Shown in pieces: positions 48,355-58,104 of a stretch of 64,000 nt of DNA. The DNA is from Sedimenticola hydrogenitrophicus (GTDB lineage Bacteria > Pseudomonadota > Gammaproteobacteria > Chromatiales > Chromatiaceae): the NCBI RefSeq assembly GCF_029017505.1, contig NZ_JAQGEI010000017.1, forward strand, positions 1-64,000, read 5' to 3'. Made by a program: the position numbers and the translations under genes. The first letter of the stretch is position 1; each line of letters opens with the position of its first letter. The notes under the pieces were generated by a model, which saw only the letters and a program-made list of their open reading frames with translations, searched no databases and had not been told where the DNA came from.

Positions 48355-49872
48355 ATGGCCGCACTCACCACGGAACAGACCGTCGCCGTCATCGGTGCCG
48401 GCACCATGGGCGCCGGCATCGCCCAGATCGCCGCCGCCGCGGGCCACCCCACGCTGCTGTTCGACGCCAACCCGGAGGCGATCGGACGCGGCATCGGCCA
48501 GATCGATGCCGGCCTGAAGAAACAGGTCGCCCGGGGGCGGATGAGCGAGGCCGAGCGCGAGAGCCTGCTGGCCAACATCACCGCCGCCACCCGCCTGGAC
48601 GAGCTGAGTGAGGCGGCACTGGTGATCGAGGCGATCCTGGAGGATCTGCAGGTCAAGCAGCAACTGTTCGCCGAGCTGGAATCGCTGTGCGGCGAACAGA
48701 CCATCCTCGCCACCAACACCTCCTCCCTGTCGGTGACCGCCATTGCCGCCAGGCTGGCGCACCCCGGCAACCTGGTGGGCATGCACTTCTTCAACCCGGC
48801 CCCGGTGATGAAGCTGGTGGAGGTGGTCTCCGGCGTCACCACCAGCCCGGCCGTGGCGCAGACCGTGTTCGACACCGCCGCCGGCTGGGGCAAGCACCCG
48901 GTCTACGCCAAGTCCACCCCCGGTTTCATCGTCAACCGGGTGGCCCGCCCCTTCTATGCCGAGGGCATGCGCCTGCTGGAAGAGGGGGCGGCCGATGTCG
49001 CCACCCTGGACGCCATCATGCGCGAGGCGGGCGGCTTCCGCATGGGACCGTTCGAGCTCATGGACCTGATCGGCCACGACGTCAACTACGCCGTCACTAG
49101 CAGCGTCTACGCCGGTTTTTATTACGACCCGCGTTTCCTCCCCTCGCTGATCCAGAAGGAGTTGGTGGATGGCGGGCTGCATGGCCGCAAGAGCGGTCAG
49201 GGTTTCTACGACTACCGCGAGGGCGCAGTGAAAACCTCCGCGGTCGACGCCCCGGCCGCCCCGCCACCCGAGACCATCGAAATCACCGGCGAACTGGGCA
49301 TCGCCGAACCGCTGGTGGCGCTGTGGAAGCAGGCTGGCATCCGCGTCAAACGCACCGAGGGCAACGGCTGGATCCGCATCGGCCATACCCGCATCGCCCT
49401 CACCGACGGCCGCAGCGCCACCCGCCGGGGCGCCGCCGACCACCTGACGGACACCATACTGTTTGACCTGGCCCTGGACTATGCCACCGCCACCCGCTTC
49501 GCCCTGTGTCCCGGGGACAACGCCACGCCCGAGGCGCTGCAGCAGGCGGTCGGACTGTTCCAGGCCCTGGGCAAGCCGGTCTCGGTGATCGCCGACATCC
49601 CCGGCATGGTGGTGATGCGTACCGTCTGTACCCTGGCCAACGAGGCTGCCGACACGGTGTTCCAGCAGGTGTGCGACGTGGCCGGCGCCGACACCGCCAT
49701 GCAGAGCGGGGTCAACTACCCCCTCGGCCCGCTGGCCTGGGCCGAGCGCATCGGCCTGCCACGGGTACTGACGGTGCTGGAGAACCTGCTGCAGGCCTAC
49801 GGCCTGGATCGTTACCGCATCTCCCAGCTGCTGCGCCGCAAGGTCGAGGGCGGCACCCGCTTCTACGCCTGA
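48355..49872 (+). CDS. paaH: 3-hydroxyadipyl-CoA dehydrogenase
   Basis: A 505-residue enzyme, slightly longer than E. coli PaaH (475). The NAD-binding [18 protein letters not shown] is followed by [11 protein letters not shown], the catalytic His in [16 protein letters not shown] and the C-terminal domain ([14 protein letters not shown]). A second, partial 3-hydroxyacyl-CoA dehydrogenase C-domain ends the protein (residues about 380-500; [16 protein letters not shown]). It oxidises 3-hydroxyadipyl-CoA to 3-oxoadipyl-CoA. Confidence 0.95.
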   Translation: MAALTTEQTVAVIGAGTMGAGIAQIAAAAGHPTLLFDANPEAIGRGIGQIDAGLKKQVARGRMSEAERESLLANITAATRLDELSEAALVIEAILEDLQVKQQLFAELESLCGEQTILATNTSSLSVTAIAARLAHPGNLVGMHFFNPAPVMKLVEVVSGVTTSPAVAQTVFDTAAGWGKHPVYAKSTPGFIVNRVARPFYAEGMRLLEEGAADVATLDAIMREAGGFRMGPFELMDLIGHDVNYAVTSSVYAGFYYDPRFLPSLIQKELVDGGLHGRKSGQGFYDYREGAVKTSAVDAPAAPPPETIEITGELGIAEPLVALWKQAGIRVKRTEGNGWIRIGHTRIALTDGRSATRRGAADHLTDTILFDLALDYATATRFALCPGDNATPEALQQAVGLFQALGKPVSVIADIPGMVVMRTVCTLANEAADTVFQQVCDVAGADTAMQSGVNYPLGPLAWAERIGLPRVLTVLENLLQAYGLDRYRISQLLRRKVEGGTRFYA

Positions 49873-49914
49873 AGCCAACCCGCCCCGATTTTTATCCAGA
49901 TAGAGATGCAGAGA

Positions 49915-51126
49915 ATGAACGACGCCTATATATACGATGCCATCCGCACCCCGATCGGCCGTTTCGGCGGCGCCCTCGCCGCGGTGCGCGCCGATGATCT
50001 CGGGGCGATCCCCCTGAAGGCGCTGATGGAGCGCAACCCCGCGGTCGACTGGTCGCAGGTGGAGGACGTGATCTACGGCTGCGCCAACCAGGCGGGCGAG
50101 GACAATCGCAACGTGGCGCGCATGGCGGCGCTGCTCGCCGGCCTGCCGGCGGTGGTGCCGGGCACCACGGTCAACCGGCTGTGCGGCTCCGGCATGGACG
50201 CGGTGAGCATGGCGGCGCGCGCCATCAAGTGTGGCGAGGCGGAGCTGTTGATCGCCGGCGGCGTCGAGTCCATGTCCCGCGCCCCGTTTGTCATGCCCAA
50301 GGCGGAGAGCGCCTTCTCGCGCCGGGCGGAGATTTATGACACCACCATCGGCTGGCGCTTCATCAACCAGCTGATGCAGCAGCAGTACGGCATCGACTCG
50401 ATGCCGGAGACGGCCGAGAACGTGGCGGAGCAGTTCGGCATCAGCAGAGCGGACCAGGATGCCTTCGCCCTCAGGAGCCAGCAGCGCGCCGGCGCGGCCC
50501 AGGCCAGCGGGCGCCTGGCCCGGGAGATCGTGCCGGTGACCCTACCCCAGCGCAAGGGCGAGGCGCGGGTGGTCGAGCAGGACGAGCACCCCCGGCCGGA
50601 CACCCGACTGGAGAAGCTGGCCAGCCTGCCCACGCCGTTCCGCCAGGGCGGTTCGGTGACGGCGGGCAACGCCTCCGGGGTCAACGACGGTGCCTGCGCC
50701 CTGCTGCTCGGCTCCAAGACCGCCGGCGAGCGCTTCGGCCTGGTCCCCAAGGCCCGGGTGGTGGCCGCCACGGCGGTCGGCGTGGAGCCGCGCATCATGG
50801 GCTTCGGTCCGGCCCCGGCCAGCCGCAAGCTGCTGCGCATGACCGGCCTGAGCATCGAACAGATAGACGTGATCGAGCTCAACGAGGCGTTCGCCGCCCA
50901 GGGGCTGGCGGTGCTGCGCGACCTGGGCGTGGCCGATGACGCCGCCCACGTCAACCCCAATGGCGGCGCCATCGCCCTGGGTCACCCGCTGGGCATGAGC
51001 GGCGCCCGCCTGGTCACCACCGCCCTGTACCAGCTGCAGCAGACGGGCGGACGCTACGCCCTCTGCACCATGTGCATCGGCGTCGGCCAGGGCATCGCCC
51101 TGATCATTGAACGTAGCGAGGGATGA
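49915..51126 (+). CDS. paaJ: 3-oxoadipyl-CoA/3-oxo-5,6-dehydrosuberyl-CoA thiolase
   Basis: A 403-residue thiolase, closely matching E. coli PaaJ (401): IRTPIGRFGGAL, the nucleophile in NRLCGSGMDAV, the His in NGGAIALGHPLGMSG and the last Cys in ALCTMCIGVGQG. It performs both thiolytic steps of the pathway, releasing acetyl-CoA and finally succinyl-CoA. An in-frame ATG at 49906 is an alternative start; 49915 gives the usual N-terminus. Confidence 0.96.
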   Translation: MNDAYIYDAIRTPIGRFGGALAAVRADDLGAIPLKALMERNPAVDWSQVEDVIYGCANQAGEDNRNVARMAALLAGLPAVVPGTTVNRLCGSGMDAVSMAARAIKCGEAELLIAGGVESMSRAPFVMPKAESAFSRRAEIYDTTIGWRFINQLMQQQYGIDSMPETAENVAEQFGISRADQDAFALRSQQRAGAAQASGRLAREIVPVTLPQRKGEARVVEQDEHPRPDTRLEKLASLPTPFRQGGSVTAGNASGVNDGACALLLGSKTAGERFGLVPKARVVAATAVGVEPRIMGFGPAPASRKLLRMTGLSIEQIDVIELNEAFAAQGLAVLRDLGVADDAAHVNPNGGAIALGHPLGMSGARLVTTALYQLQQTGGRYALCTMCIGVGQGIALIIERSEG

Positions 51127-51337
51127 CGCAGCGACGGCCGCCAGCGGTATCGGCAAACAAACGATCCGGGCGCAGGCAGACACCGTGCGCATAACACCCG
51201 ACCAAGAACGATGGGCTGCTTTCGGAACGGCTGGCCAGAGGGTAAAGTAGCCTCCCGCACGGTTTCCCCGGAAACAGTATCCCCTGCAACAGAAAGGGCT
51301 TGGTCATCCCTCGTCCCACGTTTAGAATAAGGTTTTT

Positions 51338-51799
51338 ATGTCGACAGAAACAGAACAACAGGCCGAGGCCATCGGCCAGTGGATGGAGCAGCAGGACAAG
51401 TTTGCCCGACTGCTGGGCATCAGACTGGAAGCGGTCCGACCCGGCTATGCCCGCGCCTCCCTGACGGTCAGGCCGGATATGCTGAACGCGGTCCGGGTCA
51501 CCCAGGGCGGCGTCACCTTCACCCTGGCGGATTTTACCTTTGCGGTCGCCTCCAACTCGCACGGCACCACCTCGCTTGCCCTTTCGACCCAGCTCAGCTT
51601 TCCCGGATCGAGCCGCGAGGGTGACCGCCTGGTCGCCGAGGCCCGGGAGGAGAGTTCCACCAAACGCACCGGTCTCTATACTGTGGAGGTAAAGACCGGG
51701 GATGGCCGACTGGTTGGCCTGTTCAGCGGCACGGTATTCCGCCGCTCGGACAAGGTCGCGGAGTGGATGGAAAATAAATCTGACCCGAAGATTTCATAA
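51338..51799 (+). CDS. paaI: PaaI-type hot-dog acyl-CoA thioesterase
   Basis: A 153-residue hot-dog thioesterase. The conserved helix TQGGVTFTLADFTFAVASN has the catalytic aspartate in LAD. The CHGG motif of E. coli PaaI is replaced by TQGG, so the usual histidine is lost. PaaI normally rescues CoA from dead-end ring products. It is separated from paaJ by 211 bases with no other gene. ALSTQLSFPGSSREGDRLVAEA fits the dimer strand region. Confidence 0.88.
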   Translation: MSTETEQQAEAIGQWMEQQDKFARLLGIRLEAVRPGYARASLTVRPDMLNAVRVTQGGVTFTLADFTFAVASNSHGTTSLALSTQLSFPGSSREGDRLVAEAREESSTKRTGLYTVEVKTGDGRLVGLFSGTVFRRSDKVAEWMENKSDPKIS

Positions 51800-51945
51800 A
51801 TTTGTGCTGAGATCGCGCCGGATATTGTTTTCACAAGGAAATTCCCGAAGGAGCGGCGTATCAGTGATTACGGCCGACTGAGGGAATATTTCTTGTGGAA
51901 GCAAGAGACAAGCGAGATCTGTGCAAATTTGTGAAAGATTCGGGC
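51800..51945. repeat. Nested imperfect inverted repeat between paaI and paaK
   Basis: CACAAGGAAATTCCC (51832-51846) pairs with GGGAATATTTCTTGTG (51882-51897). Outside it AAATTTGTGCTGAGATC pairs imperfectly with GATCTGTGCAAATTT. The hairpin starts directly after the paaI stop codon. It could be an mRNA-end structure or another mobile hairpin. Confidence 0.6.
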
Positions 51946-51964
51946 TAATACCGGGGGATAAGCG

Positions 51965-53266
51965 ATGATACTGCATTCCGAGTTCGAGACCATGCCGCGT
52001 GAGGAGCTGGAGGCGCTGCAGCTGAAACGCCTGAAGGCCACGGTGGAGCGCTGCTACCACACGGTCAAGTTTTATCGGAATGCGATGGATGACCTGGGGG
52101 TCAAACCCGAGCACATCCGCCAGCTCAGCGACGTGCGCCACCTGCCCTACACCAAGAAGGAGCACCTGCGGGAGAACTACCCGTTCGGGCTGTTTGCCGT
52201 GCCCACCGAGCAGGTGGTGCGGGTACACGCCTCCTCCGGCACCACCGGCAAGCCCACCGTGGTGGGCTACACCAGGCGGGACATCCGCACCTGGGCCCAG
52301 CTGGTGGCGCGCTGTCTCGCCGCCTCCGGCCTGCATCCCGGCGACCGGTTGCACAATGCCTACGGCTACGGCCTGTTTACCGGCGGCCTGGGGCTGCACT
52401 ACGGCGGCGAGGAGCTGGGAGTGATGGTCACCCCGATGTCCGGCGGCCAGACCCAAAAGCAGCTCATGCTGCTGCAGGATTTCGCCCCCACCGCCATCAG
52501 CTGCACCCCCTCCTACGCCCTCAACCTGGCCGAGACGGCCGAGGAGATGGGGATCAATATCCGCAAGCTGCCGCTCAAGGTCGGCATCCACGGCGCCGAG
52601 CCCTGGACCGAGGAGATGCGTTACGAACTGGAGTCCCGACTCGGCATCGACTGTGTCGACATCTATGGCCTCTCCGAGGTGATGGGCCCCGGGGTCGGCA
52701 ACGAGTGCCTGGAGGCGAAGAGTGGCCTGCACATCTGGGAGGACCACTTCCTGGTGGAGTGCGTGGATGTGGACAGCGGCAAGCCGGTGCCCTATGGCGA
52801 GGAGGGGGAGATCGTCTTCACCTCCCTGACCAAGGAGGCGTTTCCGATCATCCGCTACCGCACCCGGGACATCTCGGTACTGAACCCGGCGCCGTGCAAA
52901 TGCGGCCGCACCCATGTGCGCATGCAGCGCATCACCGGGCGCAGCGACGATATGCTGATCATCCGTGGCGTCAACGTCTATCCGACCCAGGTGGAGGCGG
53001 TGCTGATGCAGAGCGAGACCCTCTCGCCCTTCTACCAGATCGAGCTGTTCCGCGAGGGCAGCATGGACAGCATGGTGGTCAACGTGGAGGGCAGCCCGCC
53101 GCTCATGGAGCAACCGCAGGAGGCCCGCGACCGCACCGCGGCCAAGGTGGTGCGCGACATCAAGGACTTTATCGGCGTTTCCTGTAAGGTGGTGATCAAG
53201 GCGGTGGGCGAGGTGCCCCGCTCCGAGGGCAAGGCGGTGCGGGTGATCGATCACCGGAAGAAGTAA
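51965..53266 (+). CDS. paaK: Phenylacetate-CoA ligase
   Basis: A 433-residue AMP-forming ligase of the usual PaaK length. The phosphate loop is HASSGTTGKPTVVGYT, followed by IYGLSEVMGPGVGNEC and the C-domain hinge ITGRSDDMLIIRGVNVYPTQVE. It activates phenylacetate with ATP and CoA, making the substrate of the epoxidase and the ligand that releases PaaX. Confidence 0.97.
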   Translation: MILHSEFETMPREELEALQLKRLKATVERCYHTVKFYRNAMDDLGVKPEHIRQLSDVRHLPYTKKEHLRENYPFGLFAVPTEQVVRVHASSGTTGKPTVVGYTRRDIRTWAQLVARCLAASGLHPGDRLHNAYGYGLFTGGLGLHYGGEELGVMVTPMSGGQTQKQLMLLQDFAPTAISCTPSYALNLAETAEEMGINIRKLPLKVGIHGAEPWTEEMRYELESRLGIDCVDIYGLSEVMGPGVGNECLEAKSGLHIWEDHFLVECVDVDSGKPVPYGEEGEIVFTSLTKEAFPIIRYRTRDISVLNPAPCKCGRTHVRMQRITGRSDDMLIIRGVNVYPTQVEAVLMQSETLSPFYQIELFREGSMDSMVVNVEGSPPLMEQPQEARDRTAAKVVRDIKDFIGVSCKVVIKAVGEVPRSEGKAVRVIDHRKK

Positions 53267-53313
53267 TCCAACCCCGGGACGGGATACGCAAAGGGGTCGT
53301 GAGACGGACGCAC

Positions 53314-53387
53314 AGGGGTCGGAGTCAAGCCGCGCGAGGCCGGTTGGAAAAAGCCGTCTGCGAGTGGGCGGCTTGACTCCGACCCCT
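53314..53387. repeat. Hairpin AGGGGTCGGAGTCAAGCCG
   Basis: AGGGGTCGGAGTCAAGCCG (53314-53332) and its exact complement (53369-53387) form a 19-bp stem with a 36-base loop in the gap between paaK and iorA. It is another short mobile-hairpin type. A plain terminator is less likely, as there is no T-run. Confidence 0.85.
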
Positions 53388-53466
53388 TCATACTGTCAGC
53401 GGCCAAGTTAACAGCTTCCCGCGTCTGGCGGGGTAGCGCGACTTTAAAGAATCAGAGGTGAATATT

Positions 53467-55368
53467 GTGAGTGCAGTCCCCCCATTGGCCGGATCCAACC
53501 GGCGCTTCATGTCGGGAAACGAGGCCGTGGCACGCGGCGCCTGGGAGGCCGGCTGCAACCTGGCGGCCGCCTATCCCGGTACCCCGGCGACCGAGATCCT
53601 GGAATTCGCCGCCCACTACCCGGAGATGTATACCGAGTGGTCGGTGAACGAGAAGGTCTCCCTGGAGGTGGCCATCGGCGCCTCGCTGGCCGGCAGCCGG
53701 GCGCTCTGCGCCATGAAACACGTCGGCCTGAATGTCGCCTCCGACGCCCTGATGAGCCAAACCCTGGCCGGGGTCGGTGCCGGCCTGGTGATCGCGGTGG
53801 CCGACGACGTCGGCCTCTCCTCCTCGCAGAACGAACAGGACTCCCGCTTCTGGGGCCGCTTCGCCCATGTGCCACTGCTGGAGCCGGCCGACGCCCAGGA
53901 GGCCTACGAATACACCCAGCGGGCGTTCGAACTCTCCGAGAGCTTCAACACCCCGGTCATCCTGCGCCTCACCACCCGCATCTGCCACGTCAAGGGCGTG
54001 GTCAGCTTTGATGAACGCAGCGAAACGAGCCGGGCGGAGGGCTTCGTCAAGGATCCCGGACGCCTGATCATGACACCCAACGTGGCGAAAAAGCGGCTAC
54101 CGTTGATGTTCGAGCGCGAGGCGGAGATCCAGCGCTACAGCGAGTCCAGCGAACTCAATCAAATCATGGCCGGCAGCGACCGGCGGGTCGGCTTCGTCAC
54201 CTCCGGCCCCACCTACATGCATGTCCGCGAGGCCTTTCCCGACGCCCCGTTGATCAAGCTGGGGCTGAGTTACCCGGTCCCCGTCGACAAGATCCGCGAA
54301 CTGGCCGGCCAGGTGGACCGGCTGGTGGTGGTGGAAGAGGTGGAACCACTCCTCGAGACCGAGCTCAAGGCGGCCGGCATCGCGCTGCTGGGCAAGGAGA
54401 TCCTGCCGCGCATCGGCGAGCTCTCCCCCAATGTGCTGCGCCCGGCCATTGCCAGGCTGCTGGGTGAGGCGCTGCCCGAGACCGCCGAACCGGTCAGGGC
54501 GCCGATCGAGATCAAACCGCCGGCGCCGCGCATCGATCCGGCCACCGGCGCCAATGTGTTCCCGCGCCCCCCCACCATGTGCGTGGCCTGCCCCCACCTG
54601 GGCATCTACTACTGCCTGTCGAAAATCCGCAACACCACCATCTCCGGCGACATCGGCTGCTATACCCTGGGTGCCGGGCACCCCTGGAACGCCCTGGACA
54701 CCACCATCTGCATGGGCGCCTCCATGGGCATCGCCCACGGCCTGGACAAGGGCCGGGTCGAGGCGGACAGGGACAAGAAGATCATCGCCGTGATCGGCGA
54801 CTCCACCTTCATGCACATGGGCATGCAGGGGCTGCTCGACATCACCTACAACAAGGGCAACGTCACCATCCTGCTGCTGGACAACCGCGCGGTCGGCATG
54901 ACCGGCGGCCAGGACAACCCGGCCAGCGGCCGCGATATCCATGGCAACGAGGCGATGAAGGTGGATTTCCGTAAGCTGTGCGAGGCCCTGGGGGTGAAAC
55001 CGGAGCGCATCCACGAGGTGAATCCCTACGAGCTGCCGACCCTGTTCACCGCGCTGCGCGACGAGGTGAAGATCCCCGAGCCCTCGGTGATCATCACCAA
55101 CCAGCCCTGCGTGCTGATCGACTACTATGGCGCCCAGCCGGCGCTGACGGTGGATGACGCCAAGTGCACCGGCTGTGGCAACTGCCTGGATATCGGCTGT
55201 CCGGCGATCCTGGTGACGCGACGCGAGACCGTGGTCAAGCCGAACGGCAGCGAGAAGGAGCTGGCCTTCGTCAAGATTGAGAGCGGCGCCTGCACCGGCT
55301 GCAATCTCTGTCCCAAGACCTGCGGTCCGGATGCCATCCTGCCGCTGGCCGATTACATCCGCCAGTGA
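53467..55368 (+). CDS. iorA: Indolepyruvate/phenylpyruvate:ferredoxin oxidoreductase alpha subunit
   Basis: A 633-residue enzyme subunit. The pyrimidine-binding domain (MSGNEAVARGAWEAG, AYPGTPATEILEF), a central domain, the TPP-binding domain (GDSTFMHMGMQGLLDITYNKG, then NRAVGMTGGQDNPASG) and two C-terminal [4Fe-4S] motifs (CTGCGNCLDIGCP and CTGCNLCPKTCGP) are all present. It oxidises arylpyruvates from aromatic amino acids to aryl-acetyl-CoA, feeding phenylacetyl-CoA into the pathway without PaaK. The GTG at 53467 is preferred over 53458 because AGAGG lies just before it. Confidence 0.95.
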   Translation: MSAVPPLAGSNRRFMSGNEAVARGAWEAGCNLAAAYPGTPATEILEFAAHYPEMYTEWSVNEKVSLEVAIGASLAGSRALCAMKHVGLNVASDALMSQTLAGVGAGLVIAVADDVGLSSSQNEQDSRFWGRFAHVPLLEPADAQEAYEYTQRAFELSESFNTPVILRLTTRICHVKGVVSFDERSETSRAEGFVKDPGRLIMTPNVAKKRLPLMFEREAEIQRYSESSELNQIMAGSDRRVGFVTSGPTYMHVREAFPDAPLIKLGLSYPVPVDKIRELAGQVDRLVVVEEVEPLLETELKAAGIALLGKEILPRIGELSPNVLRPAIARLLGEALPETAEPVRAPIEIKPPAPRIDPATGANVFPRPPTMCVACPHLGIYYCLSKIRNTTISGDIGCYTLGAGHPWNALDTTICMGASMGIAHGLDKGRVEADRDKKIIAVIGDSTFMHMGMQGLLDITYNKGNVTILLLDNRAVGMTGGQDNPASGRDIHGNEAMKVDFRKLCEALGVKPERIHEVNPYELPTLFTALRDEVKIPEPSVIITNQPCVLIDYYGAQPALTVDDAKCTGCGNCLDIGCPAILVTRRETVVKPNGSEKELAFVKIESGACTGCNLCPKTCGPDAILPLADYIRQ

Positions 55369-55414
55369 TCCCGGCGCAACCGAAGAATCAACCCATCCGA
55401 ACCGAGAATCCATT

Positions 55415-56011
55415 GTGAGCGAAAACAAAATCACCAATATCCTGGTCGCCGGCATCGGCGGCCAGGGCGTCATGACCGCTGCCGAGATCCTCTCCCAGAC
55501 CGCCCTCTCCCAGGGCTTCGATGTGAAGAAGACCGAGGTGGCGGGCATGGCCCAGCGCGGCGGCGTGGTCACCTCCCACGTGCGTTTCGGCACCCGGGTG
55601 CTGTCACCCGCCATCCCCCCCGGCGAGGCGGATATCCTGGTGGGCTTCGAACCGGCCGAGGCGCTGCGCTGGATCAGTCACCTGCGCCCCAGCGGCGTGG
55701 CCATGATCAATACCACCCGCCAGGAACCGCCGGTGGTGAGTCTCGGCCTGTACGATTATCCGCAGGATCCAATCGGCGAGATCGCCGCCACCGGGATCGA
55801 ATACCACGCCTTCGACGCCGGCGCCATCGCCCGCGAACTGGGCAACTTCAAGCTGGTCAACACGGTGATGCTGGGGGCCATCTCGGCACTGCTGCCGTTC
55901 CCGGCCGAGGCGCTGAAGAACGAGATCCTGGACCGCTTCCGCGGCCGCAAGCCCACCCTGGTGGAGATCAACGACAAGGCCTTCGAGCTGGGCCGCCAGG
56001 CCAGCCTGTAG
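55415..56011 (+). CDS. iorB: Indolepyruvate/phenylpyruvate:ferredoxin oxidoreductase beta subunit
   Basis: A 198-residue gamma-type subunit (ILVAGIGGQGVMTAAEILSQ, KKTEVAGMAQRGGVVTSHVRFG). It pairs with IorA. The GTG at 55415 gives the standard N-terminus. Its TAG stop (56009-56011) lies in the first bases of repeat copy D, so the repeat abuts or formed the gene's end. Confidence 0.94.
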   Translation: MSENKITNILVAGIGGQGVMTAAEILSQTALSQGFDVKKTEVAGMAQRGGVVTSHVRFGTRVLSPAIPPGEADILVGFEPAEALRWISHLRPSGVAMINTTRQEPPVVSLGLYDYPQDPIGEIAATGIEYHAFDAGAIARELGNFKLVNTVMLGAISALLPFPAEALKNEILDRFRGRKPTLVEINDKAFELGRQASL

Positions 56012-56084
56012 GGACAGGCCCCCGTGCCTACCCTTTTTTCCGGACGCCCGGGAACACCGGGCAACCACAGGGGGTTGCCCCTAC
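56008..56084 (+). repeat. GTAGGGGCAGGCCCC repeat, copy D
   Basis: A full copy (GTAGGGACAGGCCCCCG to GGTTGCCCCTAC) that includes the iorB stop codon. Copy E follows 31 bases later. Confidence 0.88.
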
Positions 56085-56115
56085 GCCTGATCCAATATAA
56101 ACGCCACACGGCCCC

Positions 56116-56192
56116 GTAGGGGCAGGCCCCCGTGCCTGCCCTTTTTGCCGGATGCCCAGGAACACCGGGCAACCACGGGGGGTTGCCCCTAC
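56116..56192 (+). repeat. GTAGGGGCAGGCCCC repeat, copy E
   Basis: A full copy (GTAGGGGCAGGCCCCCG to GGTTGCCCCTAC). Together with D it fills most of the 311-base gap between iorB and the class II DAHP synthase gene. Confidence 0.88.
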
Positions 56193-56322
56193 GCCGGATC
56201 CGGAACAACCACCGACCCGAGCCCTCCCCAAGCCGCTCTATTTCGGCTATGCTGGCCGTTGAAACGAACCGGTCGCGCCCCATCCGCACCCATCCGCACC
56301 ACCTGAACCCCGAGTCACATAG

Positions 56323-57660
56323 ATGAATCAATGGCACCCCACATCCTGGCAGGCAAAGCCCGCCAAACAGCAGGCCAACTACCCTTCGCAGGAGGCCCTC
56401 GACGCCACCCTGGAACAGCTCTCCCTGCTGCCGCCGCTGGTCACCTCCTGGGAGATCGAGGCGCTGAAGGGCCAGTTGGCCGCCGCCGCCCGCGGCGAGG
56501 CGTTCCTGCTGCAGGGCGGCGACTGCGCGGAGAACTTCGGTGACTGCAATGCGCAGATGATCACCAACAAGCTGAAGATCCTGCTGCAGATGAGCCTGCT
56601 GCTGATCCATGGGTTGAACAAGCCAGTGATCCGGGTCGGCCGCATCGCCGGGCAGTATGCCAAGCCGCGCTCCGCCGACACCGAGACCATCGACGGGGTG
56701 ACCCTGCCCAGCTATCGGGGCGACCTGATCAACGGGCCCGAATTCACCCCGGAGGCGCGCATCCCCGACCCGGTGCGACTGCTGCGTGGCTATGGCCGCG
56801 CCGCCATGACCCTGAACTTTATCCGCGCCCTGTCGGATTGCGGTTTCGCCGATCTGCACCACCCGGAGAACTGGGACCTGGATTTCGTCGGTCACTCGCC
56901 GCTGGCGGACGAGTACCACCAGGTGGTGGCGGAGCTCTCCCATTCGCTGAAATTCATGGAGACCCTGGGCAGCGGCCGCGACAGCGACCTGAGCCGGGTG
57001 CAGTTCTTTACCAGCCACGAGGGGCTGCACCTGCACTACGAGCAGTCCCTGACCCGCCCGGTGCCCAACCGTCCCGGCTACTACAACCTGACCACCCACC
57101 TGCCGTGGATCGGCTTCCGTACCGCCGCCACCACCGATGCCCACATCGAGTACTTCAGCGGCATCCGCAATCCGGTCGGCGTCAAGGTGGGGCCGGGCAT
57201 GTCGGCGCAGTGGATCGGCGAGCTGACGGAACGCCTGAACCCGGACAACGAGGAGGGCAAGCTGCTGTTCATCCACCGCTTCGGCGCCGACAAGATCGGC
57301 GACGGTCTGCCCGGCCTGATCGAGGCAGTCAAGCGCACCGGGCGCCAGGTGCTCTGGGTCAGCGACCCGATGCACGGCAACACCGAGTCGACCCGGAGCG
57401 GTTACAAGACGCGCCACTTCGACAATATCCTCGCCGAACTTGAACAGGCCATCGACATCCACCGCAGCGCGGGCAGCATCCTTGGCGGCGTCCACTTCGA
57501 GCTGACCGGCGACGACGTCACCGAGTGCATCGGCGGCGCCCGCGGCCTGGACGAGGCAGGCCTGAAACGGGCCTACAAGACCCAGGTAGACCCGCGCCTC
57601 AACTACGAACAGGCGCTGGAGATGGCGCTGGCCATCACCCGCAAGCTGGGGCGGACGTAG
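56323..57660 (+). CDS. Class II (plant-type) DAHP synthase
   Basis: A 445-residue enzyme with class II hallmarks: WHPTSWQAKPAKQQ at the start, LLQGGDCAENFGD, VIRVGRIAGQYAKPRS, FVGHSP, FTSHEGLHLHYEQ and LWVSDPMHGNTESTRSGYKTRHF. It condenses erythrose-4-phosphate and phosphoenolpyruvate, the first step towards aromatic amino acids. It follows iorAB on the same strand, with only repeats between them. A second, unrelated DAHP synthase lies at 58155-59231 on the other strand, so two enzymes with presumably different feedback control are neighbours. Confidence 0.95.
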   Translation: MNQWHPTSWQAKPAKQQANYPSQEALDATLEQLSLLPPLVTSWEIEALKGQLAAAARGEAFLLQGGDCAENFGDCNAQMITNKLKILLQMSLLLIHGLNKPVIRVGRIAGQYAKPRSADTETIDGVTLPSYRGDLINGPEFTPEARIPDPVRLLRGYGRAAMTLNFIRALSDCGFADLHHPENWDLDFVGHSPLADEYHQVVAELSHSLKFMETLGSGRDSDLSRVQFFTSHEGLHLHYEQSLTRPVPNRPGYYNLTTHLPWIGFRTAATTDAHIEYFSGIRNPVGVKVGPGMSAQWIGELTERLNPDNEEGKLLFIHRFGADKIGDGLPGLIEAVKRTGRQVLWVSDPMHGNTESTRSGYKTRHFDNILAELEQAIDIHRSAGSILGGVHFELTGDDVTECIGGARGLDEAGLKRAYKTQVDPRLNYEQALEMALAITRKLGRT

Positions 57661-57934
57661 GGTGCCGGTGAGCTTGCGAACCGCACCAGCCGCCACAGGA
57701 AACGGCGCAAACGCCTTGATGCGGTTCGTTTCACTCACCACATCCTACGATCCATTTCCTCGTTCCCACGCTCCGCGTGGGAATGCATACCGCGGCAATG
57801 GTGGATGCGCTTATCGGCTTAGGCACTCTACGAAGAATATTCGGATACAGGGTGGATAAGCGCCAGCGCATACACCATTTGAATGGCCGCTCCCGCACAT
57901 CCCTGGCCTCCGCGGCATAACTCCATCCCTGAAC

Positions 57935-57972
57935 AAAAAAAACGGCCGCGTTGCGAATTCGCAATGCGGCCG
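57935..57972 (-). terminator. Rho-independent terminator of the class I DAHP synthase gene
   Basis: On the minus strand a strong stem (CGGCCGC paired with GCGGCCG around TTGCGAATTCGCAA) is followed by eight T residues. It lies downstream of the leftward gene ending at 58155. Confidence 0.8.
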
Positions 57973-58073
57973 GTTGCCGTTCCGTGATCAAATCTGTCCC
58001 ATGGTCAGGGTGATGGGCCGAAGGCAGTATCGAAGTAGTGCGATCACCCGGACCGACTCCTCCTTTTGGATTT

Positions 58074-58104
58074 AGGCCGCAATCTCCTTGCGGCCTCTTT
58101 TTTT
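58074..58104 (+). terminator. Rightward rho-independent terminator
   Basis: AGGCCGC (58074-58080), a 9-base loop and GCGGCCT (58090-58096), then C and seven T residues. It could end the rightward transcript from the class II DAHP synthase gene, or shield the two units from each other. Confidence 0.8.
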
